From CALACW01 sp963627915 (GTDB lineage Bacteria; Bacillota; Clostridia; Oscillospirales; Acutalibacteraceae), in the NCBI GenBank assembly GCA_963627915.1, contig CAVGCY010000021.1:1-47787 (forward strand): DNA of 47,787 bases, in the 5' to 3' direction. The translations under genes were made by a program, and so were the position numbers. This document shows positions 6,124 through 14,233 of the stretch, one piece after another (position 1 is the stretch's first letter; each line of letters opens with the position of its first letter). A model generated the notes under the pieces. That model had not been told where the DNA came from, did not search any database, and saw only the letters and a list, made by a program, of their open reading frames with translations.

Positions 6124-8016
6124 TTACTTAACCATAAGCTCCGAAATTATGCTTATAAATTCCGACGGGTTTTCAATTGTCATACCGCCGATAAGACGAG
6201 CCTGATCGTAAAGGAGTTTTGTAAATTTATTAAACGAATCCCTGTCCTCGGAATACAGAACCTTAAGCTTTTCCGCTACGGGATGCGAAGCGTTTAATTC
6301 GAGAACGACATCCGCCTTTACTTTGTTGTCCGTGGGCATGGAATTGAGTATTTTTTCCATTTCAACGGAGATATTGCCTTCGCTTGAAAGACAGGCGGGA
6401 TAGTTTTTAAGCCTGTTTGTAAATTTAACGGATTGAACTGCGCCCGAAAGGATATTCTTCATTTCTTCAAGCATATCCTTGCCTGATTCGTTCTGTTCAT
6501 CAATTTGTTTTTTCTCGTCCTCTGTCGAAAGGTCGATTTCCTCGGCGCAGACGTTTGCAAATTTTTTACCGTCGTATTCGTCGAGCATTTTAATCGCAAA
6601 TTCGTCGACGTTGTCTGTGCAGTAAAGCACCTCGTAACCTTTTTCCTTCAGCGCGTCGGTCTGCGGCAGCATATCGATTTTTTCTACGCTTTCGCCGCAT
6701 GCGTAATAGATTTTATCCTGTCCGTCCTTCATTCTCGAAACATATTCCGAAAGAGTTACGAGCTTTTTCTCGGTAGATGAGTAGAACATTACAAGATCCT
6801 TGAGTGCGTCCTTATGCGCGCCGAACTCGTTGTAGATTCCGAATTTTAATTGTACGCCGAACGATTTATAAAATTCTTCGTATGCTTCGCGTTCGTTATC
6901 GAGCATTTTTGCAAGCTCGTTCTTGATTTTCTTTTCGATGGTTCTTGCAATGAGTTTGAGCTGGTGGTCATGCTGGAGAACCTCACGCGAAATATTGAGC
7001 GATAAGTCCGCACTGTCGACAAGCCCCCTTACAAAGCTGAAATAATCGGTGAGCAAATCGGGGCATTTGTCCATGATGAGAACGCCGTTTGAATAAAGCG
7101 CAAGTCCCTTTTCAAATTCCTTTGAATAATAATCGTATGCGGGCTTTTTCGGAATGAACATAAGCGCGTCGAACGTTGCCTGACCCTCTGTTTTTGTATG
7201 AATGACCTTAGCGGGTTTTTCAAAATCGTAGAATTTTTCGGAATAGAAACGCTCGTATTCTTCTTGCGTTATCTCGCTCTTGTTTTTTCTCCAAAGCGGA
7301 ATCATGCTGTTGACTGTTCGGGTTTCCGTGAACGATTCGTATTCGCCCTCCTTGCCCTCGACGGGACGGGAGGATTCAAAATCCATCTTAATGGGATATC
7401 TTATATAATCGGAATATTTTTTTATAAGACCGCTGATTTTATATGTTTCAAGAAATTCGTCGTACTTCTCGTTTTCCGTATCCTCTTTTATATGAAGAGT
7501 AATAACCGTGCCGGTATCCTTTTTTTCGCATTCTTCTATTGTGTAGCCATCCGCGCCGGTTGAAGTCCAGCGGTATGCCTGCTCTGAACCGAACGCCTTG
7601 CTTTCTACCGTAACGAGATCGCTTACCATAAACGCCGAGTAAAATCCTACGCCGAACTGACCGATAATTTCAACATCGTCTTTTTTGTCCGACTCCGCGT
7701 TGTCCTTTTTGAAATCGAGAGAACCGCTTTTTGCTATTGTGCCGAGGTTGTTTTCAAGCTCCTCGTTTGTCATGCCGACGCCGTTATCCGTTATGATAAG
7801 GTTTCTGTTTTCTTTGTCAATGTCAACCTTGATGAAAAAGTCCTCTTTGCTCATGCCTACGCTGTCGTCTGTAAGAGAACGGAAATAGAGCTTGTCGATA
7901 GCGTCGCTTGCGTTCGATATAAGCTCTCGTAAAAATATTTCCTTATGCGTATATATGGAGTTAATCATCATGTCAAGCAGTTTTTTCGATTCTGCCTTAA
8001 ACTGTTTTTTCTTCAT
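6124..8016 (-). CDS. htpG: Hsp90-family chaperone HtpG
   Basis: HtpG is the bacterial Hsp90, an ATP-dependent dimeric chaperone of the cytoplasm. The 630-residue product has the GHKL ATPase domain at the N-terminus, with ELISNASDAIDKL (Glu and Asn for ATP and Mg), DNGVGM, and GQFGVGFYSAFMV as the glycine lid. The middle domain carries LNISREVLQ with the conserved Arg, followed by the C-terminal dimerisation domain. Length is normal. It is a single gene with its own terminator. Regulation is visible: a consensus promoter with a perfect CIRCE operator in the untranslated leader, so control by HrcA is expected. Confidence 0.97.
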   Translation of the reverse strand: MKKKQFKAESKKLLDMMINSIYTHKEIFLRELISNASDAIDKLYFRSLTDDSVGMSKEDFFIKVDIDKENRNLIITDNGVGMTNEELENNLGTIAKSGSLDFKKDNAESDKKDDVEIIGQFGVGFYSAFMVSDLVTVESKAFGSEQAYRWTSTGADGYTIEECEKKDTGTVITLHIKEDTENEKYDEFLETYKISGLIKKYSDYIRYPIKMDFESSRPVEGKEGEYESFTETRTVNSMIPLWRKNKSEITQEEYERFYSEKFYDFEKPAKVIHTKTEGQATFDALMFIPKKPAYDYYSKEFEKGLALYSNGVLIMDKCPDLLTDYFSFVRGLVDSADLSLNISREVLQHDHQLKLIARTIEKKIKNELAKMLDNEREAYEEFYKSFGVQLKFGIYNEFGAHKDALKDLVMFYSSTEKKLVTLSEYVSRMKDGQDKIYYACGESVEKIDMLPQTDALKEKGYEVLYCTDNVDEFAIKMLDEYDGKKFANVCAEEIDLSTEDEKKQIDEQNESGKDMLEEMKNILSGAVQSVKFTNRLKNYPACLSSEGNISVEMEKILNSMPTDNKVKADVVLELNASHPVAEKLKVLYSEDRDSFNKFTKLLYDQARLIGGMTIENPSEFISIISELMVK

Positions 8017-8043
8017 GGTACGTCACCTTTAAAAAAAGATATA

Positions 8044-8070
8044 TTAGCACTCATGCATTTCGAGTGCTAA
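8044..8070. promoter_or_regulatory. CIRCE operator (HrcA site) upstream of htpG
   Basis: TTAGCACTC-N9-GAGTGCTAA matches the CIRCE consensus in both half sites and spacer length. It begins just downstream of the htpG -10 box, at the expected transcription start. Confidence 0.93.
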
Positions 8071-8075
8071 TATAT

Positions 8076-8103
8076 AGTATAATCCGTTTTTTGGATTTGT
8101 CAA
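8076..8103 (-). promoter_or_regulatory. htpG promoter
   Basis: On the minus strand TTGACA (8098-8103), 16 bases and TATACT (8076-8081). The CIRCE element follows directly. Confidence 0.85.
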
Positions 8104-8117
8104 GAGGGAAGCGTAAT

Positions 8118-8471
8118 TTATTTTGATTTAGGCTTTGTCAGCAGCGAAACGGTAAGTCCCGACAGCAGAGCGGCCATGATTCCCGCGCTGCCTGCCGTCA
8201 TCGGACCTGTCAGTGCGCCGAGAAGTCCCTGTTCGTCGACGGCTTTTCTTGTTCCCTCGCAGAGAACATGACCGAATCCCGTCAGCGGAACGGACGCTCC
8301 CGCCTGTGCAAATTCGGCAAACGGTTCGTATAGACCGACGGCGGATAAAACAACGCCCGCGACGACAAATCCGACAAGTATACGAGCGGGTGTCAGAGCC
8401 GTAAGATCGATTAAAAGCTGACCGACTGTGCAGATAAGCCCGCCGATAAGAAATGCCTTGAGAAAAATCAT
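8118..8471 (-). CDS. spoVAE: stage V sporulation protein AE (SpoVAE)
   Basis: SpoVA proteins form a spore inner-membrane channel that moves dipicolinic acid during sporulation and germination. The 117-residue product is very hydrophobic with three to four membrane spans and carries family strings such as IGGLICTVGQLLIDLT, LTPARILVGFVVAGVVLS and ASVPLTGFGHVL. Length is normal for SpoVAE (SpoVAEb type). GAGGTG lies 6 bases before the ATG. Unlike usual clostridial loci, spoVAC and spoVAD are not adjacent, so it is an orphan copy or the operon is split. The htpG promoter begins 15 bases after its stop. Confidence 0.92.
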   Translation of the reverse strand: MIFLKAFLIGGLICTVGQLLIDLTALTPARILVGFVVAGVVLSAVGLYEPFAEFAQAGASVPLTGFGHVLCEGTRKAVDEQGLLGALTGPMTAGSAGIMAALLSGLTVSLLTKPKSK

Positions 8472-8646
8472 TTATAACACCTCTGTGCGGATATTATTTG
8501 CAAATTTCCTTTAAATATGCATTTTATTAATAACGGGATTTCGGCATTTTTTCAGGGCGGGAAAGTAAAGATCTGTGATTTTGAAAAGATTTGCCTGACA
8601 ATGTCTTCTTTGTGCGTTTTGTAAAAAAATCCGGGTGACGTAAAAA

Positions 8647-8766
8647 ATGTTCGACTGCAGGCAGACGGGTACGGAATATGCCGGGGAGATGATATATGTC
8701 GGTTATATATATGAAAACGGAAGGCTCTTTCTTAAAAGTGATATCGAAAAGCGGAAATGGGAATAA
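8647..8766 (+). CDS. possible 39-residue small protein
   Basis: ATG 8647 opens a 39-codon frame ending TAA 8764-8766, with GGGTGA 8 bases upstream. The product begins MFDCRQTGTEYAGEM, continues with YVGYIYENGRLFL and ends KRKWE; it has no membrane segment. It is alone in the gap between spoVAE and the zinc-ribbon gene and points away from spoVAE. No family is recognised and no clear promoter is seen, so this is a weak prediction. The rest of 8472-8646 shows nothing identifiable. Confidence 0.35.
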   Translation: MFDCRQTGTEYAGEMIYVGYIYENGRLFLKSDIEKRKWE

Positions 8767-8767
8767 A

Positions 8768-8796
8768 AAATAAAGGGACTAAAAAGCCCCTTCGGT
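8768..8796 (-). terminator. weak terminator after the zinc-ribbon gene
   Basis: On the minus strand AAGGG pairs with CCCTT around a nine-base loop and is followed by TATTTTTTATT. Confidence 0.5.
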
Positions 8797-8837
8797 TTTA
8801 TGTTCTTTTTGCCGTTATATCGTTCGGCATGTCGGAA

Positions 8838-9119
8838 TTATTCCTTAGCCGCAAGTTTTTTAGCATAGCAGGCACTGCAAAGAACCGAACTGTCGTCGTG
8901 TGGCTCAAAAGGCACCTTTGCTTCGCCTCCGCACTCGGCGCAGACAGCCGTGTAAAGCCTTCTTTCGGGTCTGCCCGCCTGTTTGCGTGCCATGCGGCAT
9001 GCCTTACATGTTTTGGGCTCGTTTGTGAGTCCTTTTTCTGCATAAAATTCCTGCTCACCGGCGGTGAATACAAATTCCTGACCGCAGTCTTTGCATACAA
9101 GTGTCTTGTCTTCGTACAT
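8838..9119 (-). CDS. zinc-ribbon domain protein
   Basis: This 93-residue cytoplasmic protein has two zinc-binding units. The first (residues 1-50) is CKDCGQEF...CKACR, the pattern of the short probable zinc-binding zf-trcl family. The second (about 60-88) is CAECGGEAKVPFEP...CSACYAKK, a CxxC/CxxC ribbon seen in CxxC_20-type proteins. Function is unknown; nucleic-acid or protein contact is typical of such ribbons. The start at 9119 follows GAGGT with good spacing; the longer frame to 9200 overlaps the sigma factor gene. It lies 77 bases after that gene on the same strand and may be cotranscribed with it. Confidence 0.85.
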   Translation of the reverse strand: MYEDKTLVCKDCGQEFVFTAGEQEFYAEKGLTNEPKTCKACRMARKQAGRPERRLYTAVCAECGGEAKVPFEPHDDSSVLCSACYAKKLAAKE

Positions 9120-9196
9120 AGTGCTACCTCGCTTGAAAAAAAGTATTTGCCCCCGCACGGTACTCCCGCTTCGGGACATATATCCAAAACCGATTG

Positions 9197-9817
9197 TCAA
9201 TCGGACTTTGTATCATGATTGCCCGGCTTAACGGCGACGGCGCGCAACTTGCGTTTTATTCTCTGCAACGCGTTGTCCGCCGATTTTTTTTCAATATTAA
9301 GCCGACGCGATATTTCGTTATAAGTGTAACCGGAAAGATACATGGATAGAACTTTTTTTTCAAAGCCGGACAAGACCGAGTAAAAACTGTTCAATAACTC
9401 TGCATACTGTTCCCGTTCTATGAGCTTTATTTCCGGAGTTCGGTCGTTTTCCGCACCGGAGGCGGACAAATCGTCCAACGCTATGCTTTGGTCGAATACG
9501 GCATTCTTTTCCGCACCGAGCGAACGCAGAGCGGAAATAATCCTGTTTCTTACGCAGACATATGCGTAAGTCGAAAATGAGGCGTTTGATTTTTCGGAAT
9601 CGAATGTGTATACGGCGTTCAAAAAACCGAGCATGCCCTCCTGCGCCATATCGTCGGCGTCAAGCGTAACAGCCGAAAAACCGCCGGCCGTGCTTCGAAT
9701 CATAGGAGTATATCTTGCGATAAGCTCGGTAAGAGCTTTTTCGTCTCCCGACTTGCATTTTGATATAAGAATACAGTCGGACTCTCTGTCGGAAGGGTCG
9801 GAAAATAATGATCTCAT
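9197..9817 (-). CDS. sigma-70 family factor, SigH (sigma-30)-like
   Basis: Sigma factors direct RNA polymerase to promoters; in Clostridia and Bacilli the SigH group controls entry to sporulation. The 206-residue product has region 2 with DADDMAQEGMLGFLNAVYTFD (in two parts, DADDMAQEG and LNAVYTFD) and FSTYAYVCVRNRI. Region 4 contains YTYNEISRRLNIEKKSADNA. Size and motif spacing fit SigH rather than ECF factors, since region 2.1 starts directly without region 1.1. ATG 9817 is preferred over an upstream TTG (9856), although its ribosome site (CGGAT) is weak. The gene could instead be a SigH paralogue with another role. Confidence 0.8.
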   Translation of the reverse strand: MRSLFSDPSDRESDCILISKCKSGDEKALTELIARYTPMIRSTAGGFSAVTLDADDMAQEGMLGFLNAVYTFDSEKSNASFSTYAYVCVRNRIISALRSLGAEKNAVFDQSIALDDLSASGAENDRTPEIKLIEREQYAELLNSFYSVLSGFEKKVLSMYLSGYTYNEISRRLNIEKKSADNALQRIKRKLRAVAVKPGNHDTKSD

Positions 9818-9861
9818 AATATAATCCGTTCGTATGATGATGTTCTTCTGATACAATGATA

Positions 9862-9891
9862 ATTATATATCATTTTTTTGTATTTTGTCAA
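9862..9891 (-). promoter_or_regulatory. promoter of the SigH-like gene
   Basis: On the minus strand TTGACA (9886-9891), 18 bases and TATAAT (9862-9867). Confidence 0.7.
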
Positions 9892-10090
9892 TAATATTTT
9901 GCAGAAAAAGATATAAAATTTTGTTGAGTCGTCAATGAAATATGACATTTTTAATCAAAAACATATAATTTTGTGCAAAAAAAGCTTCGTGACGGGCTGA
10001 TTGAAATGTCAAAATATTTTGCAAAATACAAAATGGGATGTTAAGGAATAAAAAATTTTATTGTCGGAATGAGAAAATGCAGAAAAATAC
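9892..10090. other. AT-rich intergenic stretch
   Basis: Between the SigH-like promoter and the acyltransferase promoter the DNA is AT-rich with many A and T runs. I see no gene, hairpin terminator or repeat family here. A short frame from 10038 lacks a ribosome site. Confidence 0.5.
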
Positions 10091-10119
10091 TTGTCTGAAA
10101 TTTAAAAAAATGTTATTAT
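10091..10119 (+). promoter_or_regulatory. promoter of the acyltransferase gene
   Basis: TTGTCT (10091-10096), a 17-base spacer and TATTAT (10114-10119), 47 bases before ATG 10167. Confidence 0.65.
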
Positions 10120-10166
10120 GTTGTCGCTGTTATTTAAGTAAAAAGTCATTGAAAGGTGTTATAAAC

Positions 10167-10232
10167 ATGGCAAACATTGTAAGTATTGACAAAACTGTCC
10201 CCCCCCCCCCCGGAATTATTAAACAGTTCTAA
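10167..10232 (+). CDS. frame-shifted 5' end of the acyltransferase gene
   Basis: ATG 10167 follows a good ribosome site (GAAAGGTG) and encodes MANIVSIDKTV, then the poly-C tract as prolines, and stops at TAA 10230 after 21 residues. Removing one C, or adding two, would join this start to the long acyltransferase frame. As sequenced, translation from the best start ends early. Confidence 0.6.
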   Translation: MANIVSIDKTVPPPPGIIKQF

Positions 10233-11292
10233 AAAGGTAAGGTATGACTGGCTCGATGTTTTGAGAGCGTTTGCGATAATTCTTGTCATACTCGGTCATC
10301 AGGCGGGAAACGGAATCTATCTGTACGCTTCGTTTTCATCTCATTTGAAGCTGTCGCTGTTTTTTGCGGTGTCGGGATTTCTGTTCAGCAAAAAAAAGGT
10401 TGATAATCCCAAAGAGTTTTTTAAGAACAAGATATTCAGACTTTTGTTGCCGTATTTGTACTTAGCCGTGACGGCACAGACTTTGACCATGCTTCCACGG
10501 TTTATAAAAGATACTTCGCTTATTCCTCAATATCCGTTGTCGCTTGCAAAGATGCTTCTTCACGGCGATATTTTGTGGTTCGTGCCTACTTTATTTCTTA
10601 CGGAAATTATAATGTTTGCTGTTTTGAAAATTACGAAAAAGAATGATAAAGCGCTTATATGGCTTTCGTGTCTGTCCCTGATTGCGGGATACTTCGCTTT
10701 GACGCCGGGTAAAAATCTTCCGTTCAGGGTAAACACGCTTTTGATTATCTGGCCGATTTTTGTTTTCGGATATCTGTTCAGGGATTATATTAATACGCTC
10801 GGCGAGAAAATTAAGCTTTACGCCGGTCTTATATCCGCGGCTGTTTTTTGTCTTGGTCTGAGTATTTCGCGCGCTGTTTTCGGTCAATGGATAATAATGA
10901 ACATAAACGACAGCGTATATAATCATTATCTTTTAAACATATTTTTCATGTTTGCGGGAACTCTCGCGTCGTTTCTGCTCGTACAGTTTATTCCGCTGCC
11001 CGATTTTATGAAGGATCTCGGAAGAAATACGCTGTTTTATTATGCGTTTCACAATCAGATGTGTTCTTTTGTAATGATAATGTTCGGACTTATACTGGAT
11101 ATGAACGTCGACAAGACATATCTCAAAGAACACAGATTATTATGGATTGCGATTGTCGTAATCGCCATGCTTTTAATGATTGCGCCGTGTTACGCCGTTA
11201 ATAAATTCGTTCCGTTTGCCGTCGGTAAAAAGATGAGCGAAACAAACGCGGTGTGGCTTAAAAAAGCAAAGGAACGAAAAGAAAATACATAA
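10186..11292 (+). CDS. acyltransferase 3 family membrane protein, likely phase-variable
   Basis: Acyltransferase-3 proteins move acetyl or other acyl groups onto extracytoplasmic sugars or lipids. The product (368 residues from TTG 10186) begins the conserved domain at YDWLDVLRAFAIILVILGHQ, with the family Arg and His, followed by about nine further hydrophobic segments to residue 350 and a basic tail. The in-frame TTG 10186 has no ribosome site. The well-placed ATG 10167 is out of frame because of the C13 run at 10199-10211. The gene is thus probably off in this sequence and on when the run is C12 or C15. A likely role is variable acylation of a cell-surface polysaccharide. A homopolymer sequencing error is the main alternative. 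Confidence 0.8.
   Translation: MTKLSPPPPELLNSSKKVRYDWLDVLRAFAIILVILGHQAGNGIYLYASFSSHLKLSLFFAVSGFLFSKKKVDNPKEFFKNKIFRLLLPYLYLAVTAQTLTMLPRFIKDTSLIPQYPLSLAKMLLHGDILWFVPTLFLTEIIMFAVLKITKKNDKALIWLSCLSLIAGYFALTPGKNLPFRVNTLLIIWPIFVFGYLFRDYINTLGEKIKLYAGLISAAVFCLGLSISRAVFGQWIIMNINDSVYNHYLLNIFFMFAGTLASFLLVQFIPLPDFMKDLGRNTLFYYAFHNQMCSFVMIMFGLILDMNVDKTYLKEHRLLWIAIVVIAMLLMIAPCYAVNKFVPFAVGKKMSETNAVWLKKAKERKENT
10199..10211 (+). repeat. homopolymeric C13 tract
   Basis: Thirteen consecutive C lie 32 bases inside the likely coding start of the acyltransferase gene. Such tracts slip during replication and switch reading frame in known contingency loci. Confidence 0.9.
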
Positions 11293-11338
11293 GTTCGGCT
11301 GTTTGTTGCAAAAAAATAAAAAATATCAAAAATAACGG

Positions 11339-11367
11339 TTGCATTTTCTTACGTGTTGTGTTAAAAT
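11339..11367 (+). promoter_or_regulatory. rpmE promoter
   Basis: TTGCAT (11339-11344), 17 bases and TAAAAT (11362-11367), 38 bases before the rpmE ATG. Confidence 0.65.
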
Positions 11368-11404
11368 TACGTTTGTTATAAACTGTTTGAAAGAGGTGAA
11401 CCAA

Positions 11405-11608
11405 ATGAAAGAGGGTATTCATCCTACTTATAAACCTACGCAGATAAGATGCGCATGCGGTAATGTTATCGAGACTTCGTCTACAAAGTCCGATCTTCGC
11501 GTTGATATTTGTTCTAAGTGCCATCCGTTTTTTACCGGTAAGCAGAAGCTGGTAGATACCGGCGGACGTGTTGACAGATTCAACAAGCGTTACAATCTCT
11601 CAAAGTAA
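11405..11608 (+). CDS. rpmE: 50S ribosomal protein L31
   Basis: L31 is a small protein of the large ribosomal subunit that helps join the subunits. The 67-residue product matches the zinc-containing form, with RCACGNVIETSS (CxC) and ICSKCHPFFTGKQK (CxxC) and the conserved VDRFNKRY end. ATG 11405 follows GAGGTG. It is monocistronic with its own promoter and terminator. Because the Cys pairs are kept, it belongs to the zinc-replete type, not the zinc-free paralogue made in zinc starvation. Confidence 0.97.
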   Translation: MKEGIHPTYKPTQIRCACGNVIETSSTKSDLRVDICSKCHPFFTGKQKLVDTGGRVDRFNKRYNLSK

Positions 11609-11658
11609 GCTTTTGCTTTTAATGAGAGCGGTTCAGGCCGTAACAACAAGCGTTAAAA

Positions 11659-11691
11659 CCACGGTATGCGTTCGCCTATCGTGGCTTTTTT
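11659..11691 (+). terminator. rpmE terminator
   Basis: The stem CCACGGTA/TATCGTGG (one G-U) with a GC-rich inner part is followed by CTTTTTT. Confidence 0.85.
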
Positions 11692-11713
11692 GCCGTATTA
11701 AGGAGTGCTTATT

Positions 11714-12343
11714 TTGGACGGATATCTTACGCTGAGCAAAGAAAACCATGCCGAATTTACCGAAAAGCGTTCGAGGTTCATCGGCTATGCAAAGCCCGTT
11801 TCGACTCAGGAGGAGGCGGCGGACTTTATAGAAAAAATACGTTCAAAGCATTGGGATGCAAAGCATAACGTTTACGCTTATATTTTAAGAGAATCGAATA
11901 TAAAACGGTATTCGGATGACGGAGAACCTCAGGGAACTGCGGGAGTACCCGTGCTGGATGTTTTGGAAAAAAACTCCGTTACGGACTGCGTCGTCGTTGC
12001 AACAAGGTATTTCGGCGGAATCCTGCTCGGCGGCGGCGGACTTGTTCGCGCATATTCTCATACCGCTTCAATAGCTCTCGACGCGGCTCGAATCGTCGCA
12101 ATGAAGCCGTTCTGCGTTTTAAAAACGGAGTGCGATTATAATTTTTACTCAAAACTTTCATCGATGATTCCCGAATTTGCGGGAACTGTCGAAAACGCCG
12201 AATTTACGGATAAGGTCAGCGTTTCTTTTTTAATCCCAAAGGAGAATGTCAGACGTTTTTCGTCTAAGCTTACCGACGAGGGCAGGGGAAAATATACGTT
12301 TGAAATTACGGAAGAAAAATATGCCGAAGCGGATTTTTTATAA
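11714..12343 (+). CDS. YigZ/IMPACT family protein
   Basis: The family (UPF0029 domain, relatives of eukaryotic IMPACT) has an unclear role linked to translation control. The 209-residue product has the N-terminal domain with EKRSRFIGYAKPV, the signature YSDDGEPQGTAGVPVLDVL and TRYFGGILLGGGGLVRAYS, followed by a C-terminal ferredoxin-like domain (about 135-205). TTG 11714 is chosen because AAGGAG lies 8 bases upstream; the GTG at 11705 overlaps that site. It is 22 bases after the rpmE terminator and so probably has its own promoter or uses read-through. Confidence 0.93.
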   Translation: MDGYLTLSKENHAEFTEKRSRFIGYAKPVSTQEEAADFIEKIRSKHWDAKHNVYAYILRESNIKRYSDDGEPQGTAGVPVLDVLEKNSVTDCVVVATRYFGGILLGGGGLVRAYSHTASIALDAARIVAMKPFCVLKTECDYNFYSKLSSMIPEFAGTVENAEFTDKVSVSFLIPKENVRRFSSKLTDEGRGKYTFEITEEKYAEADFL

Positions 12344-12431
12344 ATTATAAAAATTTTTTCAAAAAAAAGAGGATTTAACGCGTTAATTTGCGTATAACAA
12401 GGTGAAAAGGCTGAAACGGAGGGGGGAGATT

Positions 12432-14177
12432 ATGGCGCATTTCAGTGATGATTTTATTTCTGCGCTTAAAGATCGCAATGATATCGAGGGCGTTATCTCT
12501 TCCTATGTCGAGCTTAAATCGAGAGGAAATATCATGAAGGGGCTTTGTCCTTTTCATAACGAAAAAACGCCGTCGTTTACGGTTTATCTTGATTCGCAGT
12601 CGTATTACTGCTTCGGTTGCGGAGCGGGAGGAGACGTTATAACGTTTGTTATGACTATGGAGAATCTCGATTATCCGGACGCGGTCGCGTCTCTTGCGCA
12701 GAGAAGCGGACTGCCCATGCCGGAGGACGGTTACGACGACGGTATGGCGCGGGCGCGAAGGCGAATGCTTGAAGCCAACAGGGAGGCCGCGAGATTTTAT
12801 TACAAAACTCTTTATGAAAACGACGGAAAAGCGGGGCTTGATTATTTACTTTCCAGAGAGCTTACTCACGATACGATACGCTGTTTCGGGCTTGGTTTCG
12901 CTCCGGACAGATGGGACGCGCTTACAAGACATATGCGTTCTCTCGGATACGCCGACGATGAACTTTTGTCGGCGGATCTGGCAAGAAAAACAAAAAACGG
13001 TTCGATTATAGATATGTTCAGAAACAGAGTTATGTTTCCGATAATAGATTTGAAAGGAAGCGTTATTGCATTCGGCGGACGTGTTCTCGATGATTCCAAG
13101 CCGAAATATCTGAACACATCCGATACGCTTGTTTACAAAAAAAGCAAGGGAGTGTTCGCTTTGAATCTGGCAAAACGAGGTCCTGACAGAACGCTGATTC
13201 TCTGCGAGGGCTATATGGACGTTATAGCGTATCATCAGGCGGGATTTACAAATGCCGTTGCCGGACTCGGAACCGCATTTACGCAGGAACAGGCCAAGCT
13301 TCTCTCCCGTTACGCCGACGAAATTATTTTATCCTACGACGGCGACGAAGCGGGACAGAAGGCAACAAAGCGCACAATGGGTATTTTGGAAAAAACGCCC
13401 GTCAGAATAAGAGTTGCAAAAATGACCGGGGGGAAAGACCCCGACGAAATTATCAAAAAATTCGGAAAAGAGCATATGCGCGCGATCCTTTCGGGGGCGG
13501 TAAGCGATATCGAATTTGACCTTGCGGGGGCTAAAAGCAAAATAGATACGTCGGATTCCGCGGGAAAAATTGACTATCTCAATAAGGCGGCGGATATCCT
13601 TGCGTCATATAAAGATCCTATAAGCCGGGATGTTTACGCCTCAAAGCTTTCGCAGGAACTCGGAGTTTCAAAGGACGCCATACTTGCTCAGGTTAATCGT
13701 AAAAGCAATATTGCAAAACGCAGGGAGAACAGCGAAATATATCATAACGCGCAATCTGCCGTAATGGGCGGACAAAACAGTCCGAATCCCGACAGAAAGA
13801 AAAATCTCAGAGCCGCTATAGCGGAGGAAACATTGATTTCGACTTTGCTGAGCAACCCTGATTTTTATAAAGAAATAAAAGACAAGCTGACGAAGGAGGA
13901 TTTTGCAACGCCGTTCAATTACAGGCTGTATTCTCTTATTACGAAACGCATTGAGGATTGCAGAGGTGTTGATTTGTCGTTCTTTGCGGGCGATATTACG
14001 CCGCAGGAAATGGGTTATCTTGCAATGCTTGAATCAAAACGCTCCAAGCTGGGCAATACAAAAAAGGAGTGCCTTGACTGCGTAAATGTGCTTAAGGAGG
14101 AACGAAGTATAAGAGAGCAGGGAGATCCGGCCGCAATGAGCGACGAGCAGTTTCTTAATCTGTTTAAGAAAAATTGA
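12432..14177 (+). CDS. dnaG: DNA primase DnaG
   Basis: DnaG makes RNA primers at the replication fork. The 581-residue product has an N-terminal CHC2 zinc finger (CPFHNEKTPSF ... YYCFGCGAGGD) and the RNA polymerase basic domain. The TOPRIM core contains LILCEGYMDVIAYHQ with the catalytic Glu, and DEIILSYDGDEAGQKA with the metal-binding Asp residues. A helicase-binding C-terminal part follows. ATG 12432 is preceded by GGAGGGGGGAG; the ATG 30 bases earlier lacks a site. With rpoD 56 bases downstream it forms the macromolecular synthesis operon, here without rpsU. Confidence 0.97.
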   Translation: MAHFSDDFISALKDRNDIEGVISSYVELKSRGNIMKGLCPFHNEKTPSFTVYLDSQSYYCFGCGAGGDVITFVMTMENLDYPDAVASLAQRSGLPMPEDGYDDGMARARRRMLEANREAARFYYKTLYENDGKAGLDYLLSRELTHDTIRCFGLGFAPDRWDALTRHMRSLGYADDELLSADLARKTKNGSIIDMFRNRVMFPIIDLKGSVIAFGGRVLDDSKPKYLNTSDTLVYKKSKGVFALNLAKRGPDRTLILCEGYMDVIAYHQAGFTNAVAGLGTAFTQEQAKLLSRYADEIILSYDGDEAGQKATKRTMGILEKTPVRIRVAKMTGGKDPDEIIKKFGKEHMRAILSGAVSDIEFDLAGAKSKIDTSDSAGKIDYLNKAADILASYKDPISRDVYASKLSQELGVSKDAILAQVNRKSNIAKRRENSEIYHNAQSAVMGGQNSPNPDRKKNLRAAIAEETLISTLLSNPDFYKEIKDKLTKEDFATPFNYRLYSLITKRIEDCRGVDLSFFAGDITPQEMGYLAMLESKRSKLGNTKKECLDCVNVLKEERSIREQGDPAAMSDEQFLNLFKKN

Positions 14178-14233
14178 ACGTAATTATGTACGGCCGTAAA
14201 AATTTTTTACAGCCGTAAGGAATGGAGAAAGAT

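Noticed and set aside
12866..13235. Antisense frames inside dnaG
   Set aside because: Shadow frames of a clear primase gene.
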